Source: Clostridiaceae bacterium (GTDB taxonomy: Bacteria > Bacillota > Clostridia > Oscillospirales > Acutalibacteraceae). Taken from it: a stretch of 35,604 nt of DNA. The position numbers and the translations under genes were made by a program. The notes under the pieces were generated by a model. That model saw only the letters and a program-made list of their open reading frames with translations. It was not told the DNA's origin and did not search any database. Shown here one piece after another: positions 16,016 through 24,449 of this stretch. Every line of letters starts with the position of its first letter. Positions within the stretch are counted from its first letter, which is position 1. The stretch is from assembly GCA_016297645.1 (NCBI GenBank), contig JAEDGF010000014.1, forward strand, positions 1-35,604, given 5' to 3'.

Positions 16016-17101
16016 ATGTCAAACAGACTTTTCCAGGGGATTATTCATCAAATGAAAGATGCCGTTGGCAGGGTAGTCGGCGTAATTGATGAAAGCGGAA
16101 CGATAGTATCATGTACCGAGCTCAGTAAAATCGGCGATGTTATTTCTTCCGGCGTTACCGAGGCTTTTTCATCGAACAGTGTCGTTGCGGTGAACGGATA
16201 TACTTACCGTGCCTTCGGCTCGCTTATGCAGCCGGAGTATGCCGTTTTTATTGAAGGAACAGATGCTCTTGCGGAAAAGTATGCCGCAGTTCTTGCTGTG
16301 TCCCTGGCAAATATCAAGCAGTATTACGATGAAAAATACGATAGGGGTAACTTTATAAAGAATGTTATGCTTGATAATATTCTCCCCGGTGATATTTACT
16401 TAAAGTCACGCGAGCTTCACTTCAATAACGAGGCTGTCAGAGTCGTATTCCTTCTCAGGCTCGGCGAATCGTGCGAAGCTTCGGTGTTTGAAATAATCCA
16501 GTCGCTTTTCCCCGACAAGAACAAAGACTTTGTAATTAACATAAACGAAAATGATATCGCTATTATAAAAGATATTTCCGCCGGTGCCGAGGTCAAGGAC
16601 CTCGAAAAGCTCGCCCGCTCGGTCATTGACTCGCTCGATGCCGAGATAGCAAGCCATACAGTCGTCGGAATAGGCACCCAGGTCAGGGGAATAAAGGATC
16701 TCGCCCGTTCGTTCAAGGAAGCCCAGGTCGCACTTGAAGTCGGTAAGGTCTTTGATACCGAAAAGGTTATCATCAGTTACGAAAATCTCGGTATTGCCCG
16801 TCTTATTTATCAGCTTCCCTCCACACTCTGCGAAATGTTTTTGAGGGAAGTGTTTAAGCGCGGTTCAATTGAAACACTCGACCACGAAACACTCTTTACC
16901 ATTCAGAAATTTTTCGAAAACAACCTCAATGTTTCTGAAACTTCAAGAAAACTTTTTGTCCACAGAAATACGCTTGTTTACCGTCTTGAAAAGATCAGAA
17001 AGCTTACCGGTCTTGATTTGAGAGAGTTTGACGATGCTATCGTTTTTAAAGTGGCACTTATGGTCAAGAAGTATCTTGATTCATCACCCATCAAGTATTG
17101 A
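16016..17101 (+). CDS. PucR/CdaR-type helix-turn-helix transcriptional regulator
   Basis: A 361-residue regulator of the CdaR/PucR class. The N-terminal ~130 residues look like a small-molecule sensing domain (VVGVIDESGTIVSCTE, as in the sugar-diacid recognition domain). A GGDEF-like middle (about residues 140-270) lacks catalytic motifs, as in the family. The C-terminal PucR-type HTH (about 295-350) contains FFENNLNVSETSRKLFVHRNTLVYRLEKI-type sequence. It may respond to a sugar acid or purine-related ligand, but the target is unknown; the next gene is ftsE and no catabolic genes adjoin. The ATG lies 12 bases from AAAGGA, slightly long. Confidence 0.85.
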   Translation: MSNRLFQGIIHQMKDAVGRVVGVIDESGTIVSCTELSKIGDVISSGVTEAFSSNSVVAVNGYTYRAFGSLMQPEYAVFIEGTDALAEKYAAVLAVSLANIKQYYDEKYDRGNFIKNVMLDNILPGDIYLKSRELHFNNEAVRVVFLLRLGESCEASVFEIIQSLFPDKNKDFVININENDIAIIKDISAGAEVKDLEKLARSVIDSLDAEIASHTVVGIGTQVRGIKDLARSFKEAQVALEVGKVFDTEKVIISYENLGIARLIYQLPSTLCEMFLREVFKRGSIETLDHETLFTIQKFFENNLNVSETSRKLFVHRNTLVYRLEKIRKLTGLDLREFDDAIVFKVALMVKKYLDSSPIKY

Positions 17102-17253
17102 GTAACGGTCTGTTTCCCGAAAATTAAAGTAACTTTAAGATGAACGGAGTATAATCGGAGCGCAATGGCGGTCATAAAAGTGGCCCGTTTGCGCCCGTTG
17201 TCCTTAATAAGCCGAAGATTATTTTTCGGCGAAGTGAAAAAAGGTTAGGTTCT

Positions 17254-18141
17254 ATGATAGATTTTTATAATGTTTCCAAAAACTACGGAAAAGACGTGAA
17301 GGCTCTTTCGGATGTTACGCTTCATGTCGACCGAGGTGAGTTTGTATTTATTGTCGGTTCCTCCGGCGCCGGCAAAAGTACATTTCTGAAAATGATTATG
17401 CGCGAAGAGGTTCCGTCCTCCGGTTCTATTGTTGTTGACGGCGTTGAGCTTAACAAAATGAAACCGCGCGAGATCCCGTTTTACAGAAGAAAGCTCGGAA
17501 TTGTTTTTCAGGATTTCAGAATTATTCAGACAAAAAATGTCTATGATAATGTCGCCTTTGCAATGCATGTTATAGGCGCAACGCAAAAAGACATTTCGAG
17601 AAGGGTAGCGTACGCACTTAATCTCGTCGGACTTTCGCACAAGGCAAAGAGTATGCCCTCCGAGCTTTCCGGCGGTGAACAGCAGAGAGTTGCTCTTGCA
17701 AGGGCGCTTGTAAACCGCGCGGACATTATAATTGCGGACGAGCCTACCGGTAACATCGACCCCGTTATGTCGAAGGATATTGTTGATCTGCTCATGCAGA
17801 TAAACCTGATACATAAAACGACTATCATCATGGTAACGCACGCCGTTGACCTGATAAGCCAATACGACAAGAGAATAGTTAAGATAGACAAGGGCTGTAT
17901 CGTGTCGGATACCGACCACCCTGAGGTCAAGGACGAAGCGGACGCAAAGAAAGCCGCAGAACCGGTACAGGAAGAACTCCCGGGAAAAAATAACATCGGA
18001 TTCTACGAGGATGTGAATTCCGATTCCGGCACAGAAAGCTTTATTGACAGCTACGGACTTCCCGAAAGCTCTGCCGAGGAGGTCACGGAGGAGGCTTCTT
18101 TCGCCTCAGCCGGTGCAGACAGCGGCAGCAATGAGAATTAA
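17254..18141 (+). CDS. ftsE: Cell division ATP-binding protein FtsE with acidic C-terminal tail
   Basis: The ABC ATPase of the FtsEX complex, which acts at the membrane to activate peptidoglycan hydrolases during division or elongation. Walker A GSSGAGKS is at 35-42, the Q-loop VFQDFRI near 84-90, signature LSGGEQQR at 138-145, Walker B IIIADEPTGN at 158-167, and the H-loop VTHAVD near 194. The protein is 295 residues, about 65-70 longer than usual FtsE. The extra tail (from about 222) is rich in Asp, Glu, Ser and Ala and looks disordered. A TATAAT at 17150-17155 may be its promoter (-35 weak), and a GCCGAA/TTCGGC hairpin (17211-17230) lies in the leader. Confidence 0.95.
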   Translation: MIDFYNVSKNYGKDVKALSDVTLHVDRGEFVFIVGSSGAGKSTFLKMIMREEVPSSGSIVVDGVELNKMKPREIPFYRRKLGIVFQDFRIIQTKNVYDNVAFAMHVIGATQKDISRRVAYALNLVGLSHKAKSMPSELSGGEQQRVALARALVNRADIIIADEPTGNIDPVMSKDIVDLLMQINLIHKTTIIMVTHAVDLISQYDKRIVKIDKGCIVSDTDHPEVKDEADAKKAAEPVQEELPGKNNIGFYEDVNSDSGTESFIDSYGLPESSAEEVTEEASFASAGADSGSNEN

Positions 18142-18162
18142 CGAGTAAGGGGTTCGAGAAAA

Positions 18163-19086
18163 ATGAGAAAAACAATGAATTTAAGATACCTTACTCATGA
18201 AGGTATTAAAAATATAAGCGTTAACAGACTGATGTCTTTCGCATCCGTCGCAGTTTTGATGTCATGCCTTGTTATGATAGGCAGCGCGTTTCTTCTTTTC
18301 CTGAATGTTGACGCAATGCTCAAAAAAATTCAGGCACAGAATGTTATAATGGTTTTTGCCGAGCTTGATGCGGACGATGCCGAGGTCGCGGAGCTTAAAG
18401 CAAACCTTGAAAAAATCGATAATATTGCATCAATAGATTTTGTCCCGAAGGAGGACGCTTACAAGCAGGTCGTTTCTTCTCTCGGTGACAATGCGTCCGT
18501 GCTTAACGGTGTGGACGACTCGTTCTTGCCGGACGGCTTCAAGCTTACGGTTTCCGATATGCAGCTTTTCTCCGACACCGTAAACAAAATTCGTTCGGTG
18601 CCGGGTGTATACAGTGTCCAGCAGAACAGTGACCTCGCAGCCCGCCTTGAAAAGATAAGGACTGCCGTTTCGTATATCAGTATAGGAATAGTTGTTCTCC
18701 TGTTTATTGTCGCTATCTTTATTGTCGCGAATACGATCAGAATTACAATGTTCTCGCGCCGGCTTGAAATCAGTATTATGAAGGCTGTCGGCGCTACAAA
18801 CTCGTTTATCCGCTGGCCGTTCCTCGTTGAGGGTGTAGCGCTCGGAGTTATTTCCGCCGTGTTGGCGTGGGGCGCTCTTTACGGTCTGTATACACTCACC
18901 GGAGATACGCTTCTCACTATTTTCGGCGTCCTCGGCGGAAGTCTTGTGAGCTTTTGGGATTATGCCGCTTATATTGCGGCGGCATTTATTCTCCTCAGTA
19001 TCTTCGCCGCCGGTTTCGGCAGTATTTTCTCGATAAGCAAATATCTGAAAGAAAAAGGAAGTGTTGACATTGATAACGAAATATAA
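18163..19086 (+). CDS. ftsX: Cell division protein FtsX
   Basis: A 307-residue permease-like subunit of FtsEX. TM1 is at about residues 20-45, followed by an extracellular loop of roughly 120 residues, then three more membrane segments (about 165-195, 215-240, 260-295). The SRRLEISIMKAVGATNSFIRWPFLVEG stretch is the classical FtsX C-terminal signature. The outer loop is where FtsX contacts hydrolase activators. It starts 21 bases after ftsE, and its end overlaps the M23-family gene that follows, so all three are likely co-expressed. Confidence 0.95.
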   Translation: MRKTMNLRYLTHEGIKNISVNRLMSFASVAVLMSCLVMIGSAFLLFLNVDAMLKKIQAQNVIMVFAELDADDAEVAELKANLEKIDNIASIDFVPKEDAYKQVVSSLGDNASVLNGVDDSFLPDGFKLTVSDMQLFSDTVNKIRSVPGVYSVQQNSDLAARLEKIRTAVSYISIGIVVLLFIVAIFIVANTIRITMFSRRLEISIMKAVGATNSFIRWPFLVEGVALGVISAVLAWGALYGLYTLTGDTLLTIFGVLGGSLVSFWDYAAYIAAAFILLSIFAAGFGSIFSISKYLKEKGSVDIDNEI

Positions 19087-20422
19087 GCGTTTTACAAGGG
19101 CATTATCCGTAGTACTTTCTTTGCTGCTCGTTTTCCTTTGTTTTGCACCGGTCGTTTCGGCTGTGGAGCTTTCGAAATCGGATCAGAACAAGATCAACTC
19201 TTATAAAGAGGAACAGTCAGCACTTAATGAAAAAATCAGCGTGGCAAAGTCAAAGCTTGCCGATTTAAAAAAAGACATTTCAAAGCAGCAGGAATATGTT
19301 GACGAGCTTAATGAACAAATTTTTAACTATCAGGACAAAATAAATAATCTTGACGATCAGATTTCCGTTCTTGAAGGCGAAGAAGCCGTTTATCAGAGTG
19401 CTGTCGATAAGCTTGACGCTGAAATCAAGAAGGAAGAAGACGACATCAGCCACAACGAACTTCAACAGATAGACCTTCAACAGGAGATTGAAGATGTAAA
19501 TGTTGAGCTTCAAGAAAGACTGTGCAGCATTTATGTCAACGGTGCAACATCCGAATTGGAGCTTCTTTTCAACGCAAATGATTTCTCGTCATACCTTACG
19601 ATGCTTGAACTTTCGTCGAGTATGGCTAAACACGATAACGAGCTTGTTGAAAGTCTTAACAATAACATCAAAGAAATAGACAAGCTCACGGAATCGCACA
19701 AAAAAATGATTGCCGATCTCGAAGTCAAAAAACAGGAGCAGCAAAAACAAATCGACCTTCTTGAAGTTAAAAAATCTGAGATAGTCGAAGCTCGAAACGA
19801 CCTCAAATCTTCTCAGACCGAGGTCATCTCGCTTCAAACGGAGGCGAGAACGCTTCTCAACAACCTTGATGCACAGAGCGATACCTACAAGTCCGTCATG
19901 TCTAAGTATGAAAGACAGATAGATGCCTTCGATAAAAAGATAGACGCGATAATCGCGGCTGCGTCAAAGCCCTCCGACAGCAGCGGCACCGGCTCAAATT
20001 TCAAACCGAAGGACGGCTTTATTTGGCCGCTTCAATACTCCGATGTTTATATTTCCTCCGGATTCGGTTACAGGCGTGACCCCGGTTCGGGTACATACAA
20101 GCTGCACGGCGGTACGGACACTTGCTGTTACAGCGGAACTGCCGGAAAAGCTGTTTCCGCAGCTGCCGACGGAACTGTCATTATTGCTACTTGGCATTCG
20201 TCTTACGGATATTATGTAGGTATCGATCACGGAAACGGATTTGTCACGATTTATGCGCACAATTCCTCGCTTAACACATCCGTCGGGCAGAAAGTCAAGC
20301 AGGGTCAGACGATAGCCTATGCCGGCGAAACCGGATATGCCTTCGGTGCCCATTGCCATTTCGAGATCCGTGTAAACGGAACCAAGGTTGACGCTACACA
20401 GTATGTCCGTCCCGGTCAGTAA
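19070..20422 (+). CDS. M23-family peptidoglycan hydrolase/activator with coiled coil (EnvC/PcsB-like position)
   Basis: A secreted protein of about 450 residues. A signal peptide (RALSVVLSLLLVFLCFAPVVSA) precedes a long coiled coil (about 30-285, with KISVAKSKLADLKKDISKQQ-type heptads), then a C-terminal M23 LytM domain. The zinc residues are present: HGGTD (HxxxD) and the HCHF HxH motif near the end, so it may be an active endopeptidase, unlike EnvC. The coiled coil probably docks to FtsX. Start: GTG 19061, TTG 19064 and TTG 19070 are all in frame; AAGGA is about 10 bases from TTG 19070, which I prefer. It overlaps the end of ftsX. Confidence 0.92.
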   Translation: MITKYKRFTRALSVVLSLLLVFLCFAPVVSAVELSKSDQNKINSYKEEQSALNEKISVAKSKLADLKKDISKQQEYVDELNEQIFNYQDKINNLDDQISVLEGEEAVYQSAVDKLDAEIKKEEDDISHNELQQIDLQQEIEDVNVELQERLCSIYVNGATSELELLFNANDFSSYLTMLELSSSMAKHDNELVESLNNNIKEIDKLTESHKKMIADLEVKKQEQQKQIDLLEVKKSEIVEARNDLKSSQTEVISLQTEARTLLNNLDAQSDTYKSVMSKYERQIDAFDKKIDAIIAAASKPSDSSGTGSNFKPKDGFIWPLQYSDVYISSGFGYRRDPGSGTYKLHGGTDTCCYSGTAGKAVSAAADGTVIIATWHSSYGYYVGIDHGNGFVTIYAHNSSLNTSVGQKVKQGQTIAYAGETGYAFGAHCHFEIRVNGTKVDATQYVRPGQ

Positions 20423-20438
20423 ATTGGAGTGATCACAC

Positions 20439-21656
20439 TTGTCTAAAAGAGTTCCATTGGGGCTTACCGTTGCAATCGTCTTTCTTACGATTGCCGTGAC
20501 GGTGGCAGTTACCGTAACGGTCTATATGAATACCTACAACAAGCTGATTCAGGACCTGCCTCAGCGCGCGCAGTTGTACTCGAAACTGTCCGATATGGAC
20601 GAGCTTGTCCGAGCAAACTACTACGGTTCGGTCGATTCCGAGGTACTTGACGCGAGTATCGCAAAAGGGTATATTGACGGATTGAACGACAGATACAGCT
20701 TTTATCTTTCCGCAGAGGAATACGCCGAGTATTACTCACGGAGAATCGGAAATGTTTCCGGTACGGGTATTGAAGCGGAGTATGATGAAAAAAGCGGAAT
20801 GCTTCTGATTACTTCTGTTGCAAGCGATTCACCGGCGGAAAAATCCGGTATCTCAGCCGGAGATTTTATATCATCGGTCGATGATGAAGCCGTTACGAAA
20901 GAAAATGCTTCATCGCTTCTTTCGCTTCTCGGCGGAGAAAAGCTGACGGGCACGGGGCTTTCGCTTTACAAGGCAAAAGAAGATAAAACGCCCGATAAGA
21001 CAAAGCCGTACGCAGTAAATGTCGCAAAGGGCTTCCGTAATAAATCGGTCACTTATTCCTCGTTAGGGACAGTCGGATATATCAATATCTCCGCATTTTA
21101 CGACAACACGGCTGAAAAATTCAGCGAAGCGATTACCGCTCTCAACAACAGCGGTATAACCGGTCTTATTATAGATGTCCGCGGTAATGCGAGCGACAAT
21201 CTCGAATATGCCGCAGATGTTGTAGACCTTATTGTTCCTCTTGCGTCCGAGGGAACCGGTGCAATCGCCACGGTAAAAAACTCGTCGGGCGAAACGATCG
21301 AGCATTTTACCGCCGACGCGGCAAGCATCAATCTGCCCATTGTCGTTCTCGCGGACAGTAAGACAAACGGCGCTGCAGAACTGCTGACCTGCGACCTGCG
21401 AGATTTCGGAAAGGCGCATATTATCGGTGAAACGACAGCCGGACACGGAACTATGCAGTCGGTTTTCAGACTTGACGACGGCGGAGCGGTCGTTCTGACT
21501 GTCGGAATCGTTTACCCGTATATCAGCGACAGCTACAACGGCAAAGGTGTAGCGCCGGATGAGGCGGTAAAAACCGATGTTGTTTCATCTCCTGCAAAAA
21601 GTGACTACGGTTCAGACGCTCAGCTTTCACAGGCTATTGCATATCTTTCAAAATAA
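20439..21656 (+). CDS. S41/CtpA-like membrane protein, catalytic Ser and Lys apparently lost
   Basis: A 405-residue protein starting at TTG (GGAGTGA upstream). It has one N-terminal membrane anchor (about 6-30), a PDZ domain (about 105-185; SDSPAEKSGISAGDFI) and a peptidase-S41 fold (about 200-390; TVGYINISAF, GLIIDVRGN). In active C-terminal processing proteases the site reads SAS(A/S)E...TFGKG(S/T)VQ. Here the matching segments are TNGAAELL and TTAGHGTMQ, putting Gly311 at the serine and His336 at the lysine position. I infer a pseudoprotease or an altered enzyme, perhaps an adaptor that uses its PDZ domain. It follows the M23 gene by 16 bases and probably belongs to the FtsEX hydrolase system. 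Confidence 0.88.
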   Translation: MSKRVPLGLTVAIVFLTIAVTVAVTVTVYMNTYNKLIQDLPQRAQLYSKLSDMDELVRANYYGSVDSEVLDASIAKGYIDGLNDRYSFYLSAEEYAEYYSRRIGNVSGTGIEAEYDEKSGMLLITSVASDSPAEKSGISAGDFISSVDDEAVTKENASSLLSLLGGEKLTGTGLSLYKAKEDKTPDKTKPYAVNVAKGFRNKSVTYSSLGTVGYINISAFYDNTAEKFSEAITALNNSGITGLIIDVRGNASDNLEYAADVVDLIVPLASEGTGAIATVKNSSGETIEHFTADAASINLPIVVLADSKTNGAAELLTCDLRDFGKAHIIGETTAGHGTMQSVFRLDDGGAVVLTVGIVYPYISDSYNGKGVAPDEAVKTDVVSSPAKSDYGSDAQLSQAIAYLSK

Positions 21657-21672
21657 TTTACGGATTTATTGT

Positions 21673-21710
21673 AAAAAGCACCGCACGCTTTGACGGTGCT
21701 TTTTATTTTA
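21673..21710 (+). terminator. Terminator of the ftsEX-M23-S41 operon
   Basis: AAAAAGCACCG (21673-21683) pairs with CGGTGCTTTTT (21694-21704), followed by ATTTTA. It lies 16 bases after the S41 stop. Confidence 0.85.
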
Positions 21711-21712
21711 TC

Positions 21713-21860
21713 GGAAGGAATAAACGATTCGTCGTATTTTTTCGTGCGGGCATACAATTTTTCATATTTTTCGGGCGAATAAACAATTCGTTTTTTTAGG
21801 AAGAGTAAACAGTTTGTTTTTTTTTTTTGAAGGAAAATAAAGTTTGTCGTATTTTGAATA
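21713..21860. repeat. AT-rich degenerate tandem repeat, about 29-bp period, five units
   Basis: Five diverged units share a TAAACRATTCGT-TTTTT pattern, with core starts at 21721, 21751, 21780, 21806 and 21838 (spacing 30, 29, 26, 32). Each is usually preceded by GGAAGRA or GGGCGAA. They fill the gap between the S41 terminator and the ComEA terminator, so this 323-base intergenic region holds no gene. Confidence 0.5.
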
Positions 21861-21888
21861 ATACAAAAGGAAATCAGAAAGAATAAAA

Positions 21889-21929
21889 AAATCCGCCGAG
21901 TGTCCTTGTACGGTACACTCGGCGGATTT
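21889..21929 (-). terminator. Terminator of the metallophosphoesterase-ComEA operon
   Basis: A perfect 15-bp stem AAATCCGCCGAGTGT/ACACTCGGCGGATTT (21889-21903 with 21915-21929) with an 11-base loop. Read leftward it runs into a T7 tail, 50 bases past the ComEA-like stop. Confidence 0.9.
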
Positions 21930-21979
21930 GAGCGGCAAAAAACGCTCTGTTTTAATAGATTATTTGTAAATCGGAATGT

Positions 21980-22879
21980 TTATTCAACGGTAATATAAGG
22001 CTTTATGTTTTCAAAAGTGCTTTCACCGATACCGCTGACATTTTTGATTTCTTCGATAGTCTTAAACGGACCGTGCGAATTTCTGTAATCAATTATCTTT
22101 TTGGCTTTCGCTTCTCCTATGCCGGGAAGAAAAGTAAACTCAGCTGTATTAGCGGTGTTTATGTTGATGGTCACCTTTTGCGTCGTCAGCTCGTCGTCGA
22201 GCGGTTCCGTTTCAATTTCCAAAACACGAATTCGCTCTTTTGAAGCTCTGTCGATATATCTTTGACCGATAAACATCACGAAAAGAATTATTGTAACGGG
22301 AATAATAACGAGAAGGAAATGCTTAAAGAATTCGTTGATCTTCTTCTGACGAATTTCCTCCCTTGTCAGCTCATGTTCCGGCGCTTCAAAGACCAGATCT
22401 TTAATATCGACAAATTTCGGAGAATCTATGTCAGAGCGTTTCACTTTTCTTGCCGGTTTCTTTTCATTGCCGGAATTCTGTGAATCGGAATTTTCGGTAT
22501 CACCGTGTTCATGTACTGCAAGCCGTTTCGGTTCCGCCTGCTTCCTGCGCTTTTTCCCGTCGTTTTCGCTTTGTCTTTGGAGGGCGTAATTCTCAACATC
22601 TTTCTTTGAAACGGTATGTTCGTTTATCAGATTTCCGTTCGCATCGTATTCCGAGTACCGTATAAGTGTTTCGGTGTTGCCGTCACTGTCTGTATACACC
22701 AAATCATTTCGACAGATGCTTGCGGTTTCCTCCTTCGGAGCGATTGCATGAATGAGACTGATGATATCCTTCAATCCGGGTTCATTTTCGCCCGCATTCG
22801 GAAAATCTTCCCGCGTGTTTATTTCATTCTCTCCGTTTAAGCCATCTGCGGAGGAATTGATGTTATGCTCTTCGTTCAT
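21980..22879 (-). CDS. ComEA-like helix-hairpin-helix protein with long cytoplasmic N-terminus
   Basis: A 299-residue protein with a long, hydrophilic, charged N-terminal region (1-183), one membrane segment (about 187-205) and a C-terminal ComEA-type double HhH domain (237-299: NINTANTAEFTFLPGIGEAKA and NVSGIGESTFENI). The topology puts the HhH domain outside, as in the DNA receptor ComEA. However, the SLBB domain seen in Bacillus-type ComEA is absent, and the ~180-residue cytoplasmic part is unusual. Role in DNA uptake is inferred; comEC is not in the window. Its ATG overlaps the stop of the metallophosphoesterase gene (ATGA), so the two are translationally coupled. Confidence 0.8.
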   Translation of the reverse strand: MNEEHNINSSADGLNGENEINTREDFPNAGENEPGLKDIISLIHAIAPKEETASICRNDLVYTDSDGNTETLIRYSEYDANGNLINEHTVSKKDVENYALQRQSENDGKKRRKQAEPKRLAVHEHGDTENSDSQNSGNEKKPARKVKRSDIDSPKFVDIKDLVFEAPEHELTREEIRQKKINEFFKHFLLVIIPVTIILFVMFIGQRYIDRASKERIRVLEIETEPLDDELTTQKVTININTANTAEFTFLPGIGEAKAKKIIDYRNSHGPFKTIEEIKNVSGIGESTFENIKPYITVE

Positions 22880-24015
22880 TTCTGTTTCTTCTTACGAATT
22901 ATCCGGTGCAGTACAAAAGGCGCAGCGGCACACGCGGCAACAGCGGCGGCTTTGAGCGAAAATTCAAGCTTTACACTTGTCCTGTCGCGCAGATTTTTAA
23001 TTGAACCGTGCAGCGAAAGGCAATCGCTGCCGATCAGCTCACGATATCTCACCATGTAGGTGTTGATGTTTCGTATGTCGTTTTCGTTAAATTCAACGAT
23101 TCGTACACCCTGCATGAGTCCGTCGCCGTAAGCGTGGAAAGATGCGGTCTTGACCATTCCGATGATTATTCCGCGAACCATTCCGACAAAGTCGTTCATG
23201 TGGTCATGTCCGAAAAATGCCGCGAAAATATCACCTGTTTTGAGCCAAGAATCAAACTCTCCGCCGTTGTGGTCGGGCGGACACGGTGCTTCGCCCATGT
23301 AACCCTTAACGCCCGTTTTTTTGTCGAGCGTGTAGAATCTGCCTTTGTGGCCGTTTTGTCCGTATACTCCGTCAAAAGCCATTGAAAGGAAGCTTCTTTC
23401 TTTCAGCATTTCAAATATTTCCGGAACAGGGATATGCTGAACGGCGACGGCAGGAATGGTTTTTCCGTAAGTCTTTTTTAGGTTAGCGGCATCCTTCTCG
23501 TATAAATCAAGCTGAGCTTTGTCTATAAAGTTATAATATGAATCATATTTCGGATCGGCATGGTTGCCTGAATAGAAATGCCTTATTACAAAAACGGGCG
23601 CGTCATTTTCGCCGTAAATCGGAATAGTGTAGTCGCCGAACTCGTTGACTTCGTTTTTCGAAGGCAGAATGCAGCAGGGAATTTCACGGTAAATGTCGTA
23701 CTGAGTTTCTCTGTCGTCCACTTCGCATTCAAGGTCGTGATTACCGAGAATGAACGAAAAAGGAATGTTGTTTTCCTCATAGGGCTTTGTAATACGAAGC
23801 AGTGTTCTCTTTACTTCATCCGGTGTTGCTCCTGTTGCGTTGTCGCCCATGAGAATAACAAGATCGGGCTTTTCCGCTTTTATGGCGGCGTATTGCAGTG
23901 CAAGGTAGTCGCTGTACTTGTTCTCCTCGTTTTTATCGTTATATACTGTTTTTTCGTGAGGATCGCCCACAAGCATTACCTTAAATTTTCCGTTTTTAAA
24001 ATGAAGTTTATCCAT
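22876..24015 (-). CDS. Calcineurin-like metallophosphoesterase, C-terminally membrane anchored
   Basis: A 379-residue phosphoesterase with the binuclear-metal motifs in order: GDPH (17-20), VILMGDNATG, LGNHDLE, and FFGHDHMND in the C-terminal half. The final ~30 residues form a hydrophobic segment (AAAVAACAAAPFVLH) followed by RKKK, suggesting a tail anchor. The substrate (nucleotide, phospholipid or phosphoprotein) is unknown. The ATG at 24015 is chosen because GGAG lies 8-9 bases upstream; the longer frame has no site. It is the first gene of a two-gene leftward unit with the ComEA-like protein. Confidence 0.88.
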   Translation of the reverse strand: MDKLHFKNGKFKVMLVGDPHEKTVYNDKNEENKYSDYLALQYAAIKAEKPDLVILMGDNATGATPDEVKRTLLRITKPYEENNIPFSFILGNHDLECEVDDRETQYDIYREIPCCILPSKNEVNEFGDYTIPIYGENDAPVFVIRHFYSGNHADPKYDSYYNFIDKAQLDLYEKDAANLKKTYGKTIPAVAVQHIPVPEIFEMLKERSFLSMAFDGVYGQNGHKGRFYTLDKKTGVKGYMGEAPCPPDHNGGEFDSWLKTGDIFAAFFGHDHMNDFVGMVRGIIIGMVKTASFHAYGDGLMQGVRIVEFNENDIRNINTYMVRYRELIGSDCLSLHGSIKNLRDRTSVKLEFSLKAAAVAACAAAPFVLHRIIRKKKQK

Positions 24016-24096
24016 AAAAAACAACTCCGCGAAATTCGAATATTTTAATATGAACCGCAAATAATACCCACATAGTATTAAAAGAGGTGAAAAACA

Positions 24097-24309
24097 ATGT
24101 TAGACAGAATAGCACTCATTCTTACTATTATCGGCGCTCTTAACTGGGGCTCGATAGGACTGTTCAAATTTGACATAGTCGGGTGGATCTTCGGCGGACA
24201 GTCTGCCGTTGTGAGCAGAATCATATTCACAATAGTTGCCCTTGCCGGAATATGGTGTATTTCTCTCCTTTTCAGAAACAACGAAGTCCTGACAAAGGAA
24301 ACTGCCTGA
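24097..24309 (+). CDS. DUF378 small membrane protein
   Basis: A 70-residue protein with two membrane segments (about 5-25 and 37-60) separated by a short loop. The family pattern of DUF378 is clear: LDRIALILTIIGALNWGSIGLF and later AGIWCISLLF. Such proteins are common and uncharacterised in Firmicutes. The ribosome site GAGGTG lies 7 bases upstream. It is divergent from the metallophosphoesterase gene and converges on metK. Confidence 0.88.
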   Translation: MLDRIALILTIIGALNWGSIGLFKFDIVGWIFGGQSAVVSRIIFTIVALAGIWCISLLFRNNEVLTKETA

Positions 24310-24336
24310 TAAAGTCCGAAAAATAAAAACAAGCGT

Positions 24337-24446
24337 AGTCCCATATTTTAATGCGCGGCAAAACCGGAGAAGATGTCTGTTCGGTCTGTTGTTCAGAACA
24401 AACCGGAAAGTTCTCGTCGGTTTTGCCGTCGTGTTAAGCGGGGACT
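24337..24446. repeat. Nested inverted repeats between DUF378 and metK, likely composite bidirectional terminator
   Basis: Three levels of pairing are visible. The outer is AGTCCC/GGGACT (24337-24342 with 24441-24446). The middle is CGGCAAAACCG/CGGTTTTGCCG (24356-24366 with 24418-24428), extended by GAGAA/TTCTC (24367-24371 with 24411-24415). The inner is CGGTCTGTT/AACAAACCG (24382-24390 with 24397-24405, one mismatch). T runs follow the outer stem on both strands. Termination for both convergent genes is likely; the size is unusual for a simple terminator. Confidence 0.65.
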
Positions 24447-24449
24447 TTT

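Noticed and set aside
17101..17253. Riboswitch or structured leader upstream of ftsE
   Set aside because: Only a small GCCGAA/TTCGGC hairpin and a possible -10 box are visible; no known aptamer pattern.
21713..21860. Regularly spaced repeats as a CRISPR array
   Set aside because: The units are contiguous, strongly diverged and have no unique spacers between identical repeats; no cas genes lie nearby.
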